Shown piece by piece: positions 1 to 5,548 of a stretch of 12,655 nt of DNA. The position numbers and the translations under genes were made by a program. Below the pieces are notes generated by a model, which was not told the DNA's origin, did no database searches, and was given only the letters and a program-made list of their open reading frames with translations. Source of the DNA: Methanobacteriaceae archaeon (GTDB lineage: Archaea > Methanobacteriota > Methanobacteria > Methanobacteriales > Methanobacteriaceae); assembly GCA_017883605.1 (NCBI GenBank), contig JADGNH010000047.1, positions 1 through 12,655 of the forward strand, given 5' to 3'. Numbering within the stretch: the stretch's first letter is position 1; each line of letters opens with the position of its first letter.

Positions 1-117
1 GAAGTAAGGGTTTTAAGGTCTTCATCATGTGGTTCAACATTTTTTGTGGCCGAGGAGATGATTGGACAGGAAAAAGAGGATCTACCCCTAAAAGCTGGGC
101 TGAAAAACTTACCATAA
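1..117 (+). CDS. 3' end of an unidentified gene (possibly DUF166-like)
   Basis: Reading frame 1 is open from the window edge to a TAA at 115-117, giving the last 38 residues of a protein. The tail contains [17 protein letters not shown] followed by a short charged end. The CGSTFFVAE segment reminds me of the C-terminal part of methanogen DUF166 proteins, but this is memory of a motif on a fragment and is not firm. The frame looks genuinely coding and its stop lies inside the next gene's reading frame, so it bears on where that gene starts. Nothing can be said about function. Confidence 0.5.
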   Translation, partial: EVRVLRSSSCGSTFFVAEEMIGQEKEDLPLKAGLKNLP

Positions 118-536
118 TCCTGACGGAGGGACCATACCGTTCTCAATACGCAGATTTAGCTTTTAACATTGCTAATGCTGCGTTGGACATGGAATATAAT
201 GTTAACCTGTTCCTATACATGGATGCCACCCACATTCCTAAGAGAGGTCAAAATCCACATTCATTCCCCAATGCCGGGGAAAAATTCAAGATATTATTAC
301 GTAAAGGTGCAGATATAAGGGCCTGCATAAGGTGTGCCACTGCCCGGGACGGATCCCTGATGGCGCTGGAGATCCTAGACATCCTTAAAGAGGTCCGGGT
401 TTACGCTTCCCACGACGACCTGAAGGCTCGGGGAATTAAAAAGGAACAGTTAATAGAGGGTATGGAAGTATTTGAAAGCTATGAGGTACTGGTTTTGGAT
501 ATGATGGAAAAAATGGATCAGATAATAAGTTTATAG
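27..536 (+). CDS. DsrE/DsrF-like family protein
   Basis: This is a small cytoplasmic alpha/beta protein of the DsrE/TusD-like superfamily, whose members carry sulfur on a conserved cysteine or act as accessory sulfur-relay subunits. In the 169-residue reading the domain begins near residue 25 ([20 protein letters not shown]). A helix and a beta strand follow ([12 protein letters not shown]), then the family's cysteine region [11 protein letters not shown] with C100 and C103, and a C-terminal strand near residues 152-158. The start is uncertain. ATG at 27 has a weak AAGGT upstream but overlaps the preceding gene by 91 nt, and residues 1-24 look non-native. No ATG, GTG or TTG lies in frame where homologues should begin. 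The stop codon sits in a 15-bp direct repeat. The family call is fairly safe; the partner and substrate are unknown. Confidence 0.75.
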   Translation: MWFNIFCGRGDDWTGKRGSTPKSWAEKLTIILTEGPYRSQYADLAFNIANAALDMEYNVNLFLYMDATHIPKRGQNPHSFPNAGEKFKILLRKGADIRACIRCATARDGSLMALEILDILKEVRVYASHDDLKARGIKKEQLIEGMEVFESYEVLVLDMMEKMDQIISL

Positions 537-552
537 GGATAATAAGTTTATA
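521..552 (+). repeat. 15-bp direct repeat spanning the DsrE gene stop codon
   Basis: GATAATAAGTTTATA occurs at 521-535 and exactly again at 538-552, a period of 17 bp. The TAG stop of the DsrE-like gene (534-536) overlaps the end of the first copy. The second copy fills most of the gap to the zinc-ribbon gene. Confidence 0.85.
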
Positions 553-562
553 TGACTATCAC

Positions 563-766
563 ATGTTAAAGAAGAAAAATAAAACGAGTAGAAAGAAATT
601 TGTAGCAGTAACCTGCCAGTGCAAGGACTGGGCGGTGCCCAAACCAGATTCTCTGCTGAGGAAAGTCCAATGTCCCGGTTGTGGAAAGGTTTTTAAAACT
701 AACCGGAAATCTAATCTCTGCTTCAGGTGTGAAAAAAAGTTTAAAAAATTGTGGATTAAAAAATAA
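563..766 (+). CDS. small basic zinc-ribbon protein
   Basis: The gene encodes a 67-residue, very Lys/Arg-rich protein with six cysteines in three pairs: C18-x-C20, C37-x-x-C40 and C53-x-x-C56. The VQCPGCGKVFK segment resembles one knuckle of a zinc ribbon of the ribosomal S27e type. A structural zinc site and nucleic-acid or ribosome binding are plausible from the composition but are inference. It lies 26 nt after the DsrE-like gene on the same strand and is probably co-transcribed. No good Shine-Dalgarno site is visible before the ATG; an alternative ATG at 552 hits a stop after five codons. The 3' end, including the TAA, forms one arm of a hairpin that also serves the convergent protease gene. 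I do not recognise a named family. Confidence 0.65.
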   Translation: MLKKKNKTSRKKFVAVTCQCKDWAVPKPDSLLRKVQCPGCGKVFKTNRKSNLCFRCEKKFKKLWIKK

Positions 767-773
767 ATCCACA
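732..773 (-). terminator. hairpin plus oligo-T terminator of the protease gene
   Basis: TGTGGATT (750-757) and AATCCACA (766-773) form a perfect 8-bp stem with an 8-nt loop. Read on the minus strand, the stem is followed at once by T6 (743-748) and T7 (732-738), as in an intrinsic terminator. It lies about 90 nt past the stop of the minus-strand protease gene and physically overlaps the last codons and stop of the convergent zinc-ribbon gene. Confidence 0.5.
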
Positions 774-830
774 TCAAGTTTAAAATTAAATTCTCTTTTT
801 CAGATACTTCAACGGCCAAATCAACTCCAA

Positions 831-840
831 TTTTTTTTTT
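831..840 (+). terminator. oligo-T terminator after the zinc-ribbon gene
   Basis: A run of ten T residues lies 64 nt past the zinc-ribbon stop codon and 20 nt before the 3' end of the convergent protease gene. Archaeal RNA polymerase terminates at such oligo-T tracts without needing a hairpin. Confidence 0.45.
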
Positions 841-860
841 AAACAGATTCATTATGGTTT

Positions 861-2018
861 TTAAAACATCATCAAAAGGCCTCTACCAGTTCCATAGACT
901 ACGCTGACCACCAGAATAATCAAAAGGAACACTGAAATGGGGTAGGTTATTCTTCTTGTGTTTTCTTTGGATAGCTTGTAGCGTAGCAGCTCTTCTAACA
1001 TGAGTCCGCCGTCCAGTGGTTTTAGTGGAAGTAGGTTAAATGTTCCCACCGCGAAGTTTAACAGGAATATCCAGTAGAACATGTCATACAGAGGGAAGAC
1101 CACCCAGGGCAACTGGTTTCCCCAGACATTTAAAATATCTGAGTTAAGGGCCAGATGCTGCTTTGCCCTTATACCTACATAGGATTTGCTGGCGTTGTTT
1201 GGATTGGCCCCGGTCGTCACAGTGAAGGCCCCCTGTTGGGTTTGGAAGGTTAAAGTATCTCCTATTTTGGTTTTATTAAGGAATTGGGTGTAATCAGAAG
1301 TGTTTTTTATATTGTAACCGTTTATACTCTGTATTACCATATTTGGCTGGAGAATTCCGTCTGCAGGGCTATTAGGAACCACACTGCTTATTTCCATTCC
1401 ATCAGAATGGAAAGTAGGGGCAATTATGAAGCTGCTCAGTATAAACGTAATGATCAAGGCCACTGCTGCAAGGGATAGGTTGAATATTGAACCAGCGGCG
1501 TATATTCTGAGTTTAGAGATTCTTTTGGATTTTTTAACGTCTTCTTCATCTGGTTCCACAAATGCACCGGGTAAGATGGCCAGTAGAAGAACTCCGATAG
1601 ATTTGATGCGCACCCCTTCTACCCGGGCCAGGATACCGTGGCCGAACTCGTGTACAATCATCACCGTAGCCAGACCAATAATACCGTATATTAAGGGCAC
1701 GAAGATGGGTGAGCCTGGAATATCCACGCCAGGAAGGATAATAGATACACTGGGAGCCTCTAGAAGTGTTTGGAGGGATATCACCAGGAAATAAAACATT
1801 AAACCCATAAAAAATACTGAAACAGGAATTCCAATATTCATAAAGACCCGCCAGAATCTGGGGCGCTTCTGTGCAACTCTATCTATAAAATTCCTTAAAC
1901 GGGTGGTTTTTCTCATTAAAAGGGGCCCTTCTATATCAATTTTAAGCTGTTTCCTGAATAAAACGGCTACAGACCAGATAAGAATAAATGCAATGGCATA
2001 ATACCATAAAACGTTCAA
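861..2018 (-). CDS. site-2 protease family (M50) membrane metalloprotease with PDZ domain
   Basis: This is an integral-membrane zinc protease of the S2P/M50 family, which cuts substrates within or next to the membrane. In the 385-residue form read from TTG 2018, an N-terminal membrane segment (1-22) and a second one (about 60-83) precede the zinc motif HEFGH (123-127). A PDZ-like domain follows (about 205-265, with VVPNSPADGILQPNMVIQSINGY). The second active-site motif, NLLPLKPLDGG (328-338, Asp336 as third zinc ligand), comes before a last membrane segment (about 355-380). All catalytic residues are present. The frame extends to an ATG at 2051, but TTG at 2018 is preferred because a strong AGGTGAT site (2022-2028) ends 3 nt upstream; the ATG has no such site and lies in a tandem repeat. 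It follows moeA on the same strand after 167 nt. Substrates are unknown. Confidence 0.9.
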   Translation of the reverse strand: MNVLWYYAIAFILIWSVAVLFRKQLKIDIEGPLLMRKTTRLRNFIDRVAQKRPRFWRVFMNIGIPVSVFFMGLMFYFLVISLQTLLEAPSVSIILPGVDIPGSPIFVPLIYGIIGLATVMIVHEFGHGILARVEGVRIKSIGVLLLAILPGAFVEPDEEDVKKSKRISKLRIYAAGSIFNLSLAAVALIITFILSSFIIAPTFHSDGMEISSVVPNSPADGILQPNMVIQSINGYNIKNTSDYTQFLNKTKIGDTLTFQTQQGAFTVTTGANPNNASKSYVGIRAKQHLALNSDILNVWGNQLPWVVFPLYDMFYWIFLLNFAVGTFNLLPLKPLDGGLMLEELLRYKLSKENTRRITYPISVFLLIILVVSVVYGTGRGLLMMF

Positions 2019-2021
2019 AAA

Positions 2022-2028
2022 ATCACCT
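2022..2028 (-). promoter_or_regulatory. Shine-Dalgarno site deciding the protease start
   Basis: On the minus strand the sequence reads AAAGGTGATTTTTTG. AGGTGAT is complementary to the archaeal 16S rRNA tail and is placed 3 nt before TTG 2018, favouring this TTG over the ATG at 2051. Confidence 0.7.
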
Positions 2029-2041
2029 TTTTGATCTAATC

Positions 2042-2069
2042 TTTGATTCATCTAGTTTGATTCATTTAG
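2042..2069 (+). repeat. 14-bp tandem repeat upstream of the protease gene
   Basis: TTTGATTCATCTAG (2042-2055) is followed directly by TTTGATTCATTTAG (2056-2069), two copies with one mismatch. The ATG at 2051 of the longer protease frame is created within the first copy. Confidence 0.8.
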
Positions 2070-2185
2070 GTTAATCATTCTATTATTAATATGTTGATAC
2101 TTATAGTACAATTTTTAATTCAATTATTTTTAATCACAAAAATTTATTCATAACTTTATTTAAAATTTTAAATTTATAAACTTAT

Positions 2186-3400
2186 TTAAAACTGCAGAGA
2201 GTCGTAGAGCAGGACTTTACATTCCTCTCCTTCTCCAACTCCTTCTAGATTCTCTTCTATTACAATGTAACAATCTGATTCTACCAGGGACCTTATAATA
2301 CCTGATCCCTTTATTTTAAGAGGTTCCACTCTATCCCCTTCAGTTTTTCCCCGGATATAATCGGTTCTCCCCAGGGTGGAGGGTATCTTGCGGGTAGTTA
2401 TCTTCTTTATATATGATGTCGCCCTTTTTAGGTTTTGCATTTCCTGGAGGGGAGCTCTTACCAGGACGTCAAACTGGACCATGGCCGCTACAGGGTAGCC
2501 TGAAAGCATGAAAACAGGTTTATCATGTACCTGGGCAAATGCAAATGGTTTTCCGGGTCTTAATGCTACTCCATGGATCAAAACCTGGCCTAATTGATCT
2601 GCCACATCTACCACCACATCCCCTTTGCTGATGGCAGTCCCTCCGGTGGTTATAATGGCATCATGGGTTTCAAGAAGCTTTTCAAACTGTTCCTCAACCA
2701 GCTCTGCGTTATCCCTGGAGTGGATAAGGGTGGGAACTGCCAGGGAACTTTCAACCAGGGCTTTCAACATGAAATGGTTGGAATTTATCACCTCTGCCCC
2801 GCTGATATCTGGACGGGGTGTCACCAGCTCACTGCCGGTGGTTATAACACCAACTCTGGGCTTTTTAAATACCCTAACCTTTTCATATCCGGAAGAAGCT
2901 ATTATGGCCAGGTCCTGTGGTTTCAGGGGCTTTCCCATCTTTAAAACCGTATCTCCATGGGATATGTCCTCTCCTCGGTAAGAAACATTTTCACCGGGGG
3001 TAAGGGAAGCTTCAACCTGAAGATGGTCTCCATCCTCCAGGGTGTACTCTTCCATGACCACTGCGTTACTTCCCTCAGGCAAGGGGGCTCCTGTAGATAT
3101 TTTGACAGCCTCCCCACTTTTTAAAACTATTTTTGAAGTTTCTCCTGCTCCTATCCTGTCTACAATGACAAGTTGGGCCGGGGTCTTCTCTGAAAATCCG
3201 AAGGTGTCTTCTGCCTTCAGGGCATAGCCGTCCATGGCTGAACGGTCGAAGTTAGGGGAGTCCAGACTGGAAACCAGGTCTTCAGCTAAAACCCTGCGAT
3301 GAGCATCCTCTAACGGAATTTTTTCTATTCCTGTCTGGGTTAAAATGCTTTCTATGATTTTTTGGGCTTCTTTTACTGGTATAAGGTGGGATAAAAACAT
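2186..3400 (-). CDS. moeA: molybdopterin molybdotransferase MoeA
   Basis: MoeA inserts molybdate (or tungstate in many methanogens) into adenylylated molybdopterin, the last step of cofactor synthesis; formylmethanofuran and formate dehydrogenases need this cofactor. In the 404-residue form from ATG 3400, the N-terminal MoeA signature FDRSAMDGYA is at 51-60. The hinge and beta-rich domain contain KISTGAPLPEGSNAVV. The central MogA-like molybdopterin-binding domain has VGVITTGSEL (about 183-192), TTGGTAISKGD (251-261), ALRPGKPF (279-286) and LSGYPVAAM (299-307). A C-terminal beta domain follows. The length is normal and key motifs are intact. The frame extends six codons to an ATG at 3418, but ATG 3400 has GAGGT five nt upstream and is preferred. 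The stop region is weakly duplicated just downstream (near-copy at 2153-2165). Confidence 0.93.
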   Translation of the reverse strand: MFLSHLIPVKEAQKIIESILTQTGIEKIPLEDAHRRVLAEDLVSSLDSPNFDRSAMDGYALKAEDTFGFSEKTPAQLVIVDRIGAGETSKIVLKSGEAVKISTGAPLPEGSNAVVMEEYTLEDGDHLQVEASLTPGENVSYRGEDISHGDTVLKMGKPLKPQDLAIIASSGYEKVRVFKKPRVGVITTGSELVTPRPDISGAEVINSNHFMLKALVESSLAVPTLIHSRDNAELVEEQFEKLLETHDAIITTGGTAISKGDVVVDVADQLGQVLIHGVALRPGKPFAFAQVHDKPVFMLSGYPVAAMVQFDVLVRAPLQEMQNLKRATSYIKKITTRKIPSTLGRTDYIRGKTEGDRVEPLKIKGSGIIRSLVESDCYIVIEENLEGVGEGEECKVLLYDSLQF

Positions 3401-3773
3401 TTTTAACCTCAAATGCATTTTATTATAAGTTTATCTTCCATTATCTATGAATGGTCAATATCACTAATTGTAAGGTGTCAAGTAATTGTAAAGTAGTTCT
3501 TAAAGAAATAATATGCTATTTAACATTTGCTATTGGTTATTAATAACATCATGTAGTATCATTTAATTTCTTTTTATGTGGTACTTAAATTTTCTTGGAT
3601 TGAATTGTTATTTATTTATAACCTCATTATTTTGATACCAAAAATTTCTAAATCCAACTTTTTTTATTAAAAAGAAGTTTCAAAAGATACACAGATTAAA
3701 ATAAACTGATAAAAGGGGAGAACTGTTTTTACTGTATTTAAGAACGTAAAATTATATCATTTACCATAAAAAC

Positions 3774-3796
3774 TGTCAAATATTGCCTTTTTGACA
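3774..3796. promoter_or_regulatory. inverted repeat abutting the HdeD-like gene promoter (candidate operator)
   Basis: TGTCAAA (3774-3780) and TTTGACA (3790-3796) form perfect 7-bp arms around a 9-nt spacer. The element ends immediately before the BRE/TATA region. In archaea, sites just upstream of BRE often bind activators and sites over TATA bind repressors; which applies here is unknown. Confidence 0.4.
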
Positions 3797-3815
3797 AAAA
3801 GATAATTATATATAA
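3797..3815 (+). promoter_or_regulatory. archaeal BRE/TATA promoter of the HdeD-like gene
   Basis: An A-rich BRE-like stretch (AAAAAGAT) precedes TTATATATAA at 3806-3815. Transcription would start near 3836, leaving a leader of about 50 nt that carries the GGGGG ribosome-binding tract. Confidence 0.5.
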
Positions 3816-3889
3816 TTAGTTGTCTCATAATACATAGATATGGGCTTGCTGGAATAACACTAGAAAAATAATATAATTGGGGGAATTTT

Positions 3890-4378
3890 ATGAGAAATGC
3901 TGCTATGGGTCTTTTGGCCATAATTCTCGGTCTCATTGTCATTGCATTCCCATTATTGGGAGTGGTGACTGTTAGCGTTATAACTGGATTTGCTGTTCTT
4001 ATGCTGGCTATCTGGTTCATGATTGCTGGTGTTGCTGAAATGCATGACAGCGCTTTGGTAGGGATTTTGTATGTGATACTGGGTATTGTAGCTTTGATAC
4101 TTGGAATGGGATTTATCTTCAACCCTGCTCTCTTTGCGGCCTTTGTAGGCATATTGCTTTATTTAGCAGGTATTCTACTGATAATTGCCGGAATAATAGC
4201 ACTGTTAGGTGGAATGGAAGCAAAACACAGAGTATGGGGGGGAGTTTTAGGAATAATACTGGGTATCATATACATCATATTGGGTATCTATGCATTTGAT
4301 CCTATCTACCTCGGAATTTTAATAGGAATTTGGCTTATAATAACTGGTATATTTAGTTTTTTAGCACCAAGTGAATGA
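3890..4378 (+). CDS. HdeD/DUF308 family membrane protein
   Basis: The gene encodes a 162-residue, extremely hydrophobic protein with about six membrane helices in three pairs. Each pair repeats a GxxxxxLGxxxLxxG pattern, for example LLAIILGLIVIAFP, ILYVILGIVALILG and VLGIILGIIYIILG, followed by a short N/D-P segment. This internal triplication is typical of DUF308, the family of E. coli HdeD. HdeD is linked to acid resistance, but the molecular role of archaeal members is not known and should not be assumed. The ATG has GGGGG six nt upstream, and a promoter with an upstream inverted repeat precedes it, so it is probably transcribed on its own from a regulated promoter. The TGA stop lies in a 15-bp direct repeat, and strong T-tracts follow at 4456-4479. 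Confidence 0.85.
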   Translation: MRNAAMGLLAIILGLIVIAFPLLGVVTVSVITGFAVLMLAIWFMIAGVAEMHDSALVGILYVILGIVALILGMGFIFNPALFAAFVGILLYLAGILLIIAGIIALLGGMEAKHRVWGGVLGIILGIIYIILGIYAFDPIYLGILIGIWLIITGIFSFLAPSE

Positions 4379-4402
4379 AATTGGATACAAGTGAATGAAA
4401 TT
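4368..4402 (+). repeat. 15-bp direct repeat spanning the HdeD-like gene stop codon
   Basis: CAAGTGAATGAAATT occurs at 4368-4382 and again exactly at 4388-4402, a 20-bp period. The TGA stop (4376-4378) is within copy one and is repeated in copy two at 4396-4398. Confidence 0.85.
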
Positions 4403-4455
4403 AGAATAATTAGGAGTATTTAAATCCACAAGCCCATATTAATCTTTAAAAAAAG

Positions 4456-4479
4456 TTTTTTTTTCATTAAATTTTTTTT
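4456..4479 (+). terminator. double oligo-T terminator
   Basis: T9 (4456-4464) preceded by an A-run, then T8 (4472-4479), lie about 80-100 nt past the HdeD-like gene. These oligo-T tracts fit archaeal factor-independent termination and separate this gene from the phosphoesterase. Confidence 0.55.
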
Positions 4480-4604
4480 ATATTTATTTTAAATCATTTT
4501 ATATTTATCCAAAAAGAAGTATTAACTAATTATATCCAAAAAAGATAAAAATTGATCCGAATATGGGGTTATAACAATCTGGTCAATAATAAAATTCAGC
4601 TGCC

Positions 4605-5453
4605 ATGACAGAAAAAAATTTAAAAAATCTACGTTTTCGGCGGAGAATACAGCAAGAAATGACCCGCTGGCGTGGTATAATGGGAAACCCGGAATTCAAC
4701 TCCGAAGATTTCCAGCTAGAACGGGTTGAAGTCACCATCCCTGACCTCGATCCAGTTTTCCATGATTACAGTATCGTTAACATCTCTGACATCCATCTGG
4801 GACAGTGGATAACTCCCCAACATCTGGAAGGGGTGGTGGATATGGTAAATGATCAGAAACCCGATGCAGTGGCCATTACTGGAGATTTTGTATCTTACAC
4901 CCTGGATGACGTGACAGATGATTTGGAAGCTTCTTTAAAGAGACTAAAACCCCGGGAAGTTTCAGTGGCAGTTTTGGGAAACCATGATCACTGGCTGGGG
5001 GCAGAAAGGATCCGGGAAATACTCAAAAGATGCAAAATCGTTGATGTAAGTAATGATGTGCACACCTTAAAGCGAGGAAAAGCACAACTCAACATGGCCG
5101 GGGTGGACAGTGTTATGTTAAATAAACACCGCCTGGATCTGGTAATGGAAAAATTACCAGAGGAAGGCCCAGCTATTCTCCTGGCCCATGAACCTGACTT
5201 TGCCGATGTCAGCTCCACCACCGGCCGGTTCAGCCTGCAAATTTCCGGCCATTCCCACGGCGGACAGTTCATAATCCCTGGTTTGGGAACCTTTATAAGA
5301 GGTCCCCATTTTTTCAAATATCCCCACGGCAAGTATCAGGTAGGAGACATGATGCAATACACCAACAGGGGATTGGGGACCAACATTTTCTGGTTCAGGA
5401 TAAACTGTGACCCTGAAATAACCGTTTTCAAGTTGAAAAGTCCGGATTTATAA
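4605..5453 (+). CDS. calcineurin-like metallophosphoesterase (YkuE/LpxH-like group)
   Basis: This is a two-metal phosphoesterase of 282 residues. All five motifs of the fold are present: SDIHLG (61-66, D62 and H64), GDF (D94), GNHDH (125-129), AHEPD (H195) and GHSHGGQ (215-221, H216 and H218). The spacing and the GHSHGGQ ending resemble the YkuE group, some of which act on lipid or envelope phosphoesters. Unlike many of those, it has no N-terminal membrane helix; instead residues 1-26 are basic (RFRRRIQQEMTRWRG) and could sit on acidic membrane surface. The real substrate cannot be read from sequence. ATG 4605 has no clear ribosome site; ATGs at codons 19 and 26 would also keep the whole domain. 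The next gene, a membrane phosphodiesterase, is 95 nt downstream on the same strand. Confidence 0.88.
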   Translation: MTEKNLKNLRFRRRIQQEMTRWRGIMGNPEFNSEDFQLERVEVTIPDLDPVFHDYSIVNISDIHLGQWITPQHLEGVVDMVNDQKPDAVAITGDFVSYTLDDVTDDLEASLKRLKPREVSVAVLGNHDHWLGAERIREILKRCKIVDVSNDVHTLKRGKAQLNMAGVDSVMLNKHRLDLVMEKLPEEGPAILLAHEPDFADVSSTTGRFSLQISGHSHGGQFIIPGLGTFIRGPHFFKYPHGKYQVGDMMQYTNRGLGTNIFWFRINCDPEITVFKLKSPDL

Positions 5454-5518
5454 TAAGTTCTGGGGTATAAGAGAATCAGGAGTTATAATAAGTTCTGGGT
5501 ATAGGAAATTCTGGGGTT
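5448..5518 (+). repeat. 17-bp direct repeat spanning the phosphoesterase stop codon
   Basis: TTATAATAAGTTCTGGG occurs at 5448-5464 and exactly again at 5483-5499 (35-bp period), with a partial third copy (AAATTCTGGGG, about 5507-5517). The TAA stop (5451-5453) is inside copy one. Confidence 0.85.
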
Positions 5519-5548
5519 AAAGGTAAAAAAGATTAAATTTAGGGCTGA

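Larger units (their letters stand above)
3401..3889. other. 489-bp AT-rich intergenic region between moeA and the HdeD-like gene
   Basis: This gap separates two divergent genes and should hold both promoters. The moeA side carries TATA-like sequence near 3421-3429 and a short direct repeat (TAATTGTAA near 3464 and 3482). The other side holds an inverted repeat (3774-3796) next to a TATA element (3806-3815). No convincing coding frame or structured RNA was seen in between. Confidence 0.7.

Noticed and set aside
559..852. Minus-strand frame of 97 codons opposite the zinc-ribbon gene
   Set aside because: It is antisense to a frame with well-placed cysteine pairs, has no ribosome binding site, and its composition (F, L, K-rich) follows from the AT-rich opposite strand.
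1426..1794. Plus-strand frame of 122 codons inside the protease gene
   Set aside because: It lies wholly antisense to the catalytic part of the protease, whose HExxH motif and PDZ domain are clear; the Thr/Ser/Arg-rich product is typical of a shadow frame.
2594..2981. Two overlapping plus-strand frames within moeA
   Set aside because: Both are antisense to well-conserved MoeA domains and resemble no family.
3757..4152. Minus-strand frame of 131 codons over the HdeD-like gene
   Set aside because: It is antisense to a highly regular membrane protein; the Ile/Thr/Pro repeats mirror the Gly/Ile/Leu codons of the real gene.
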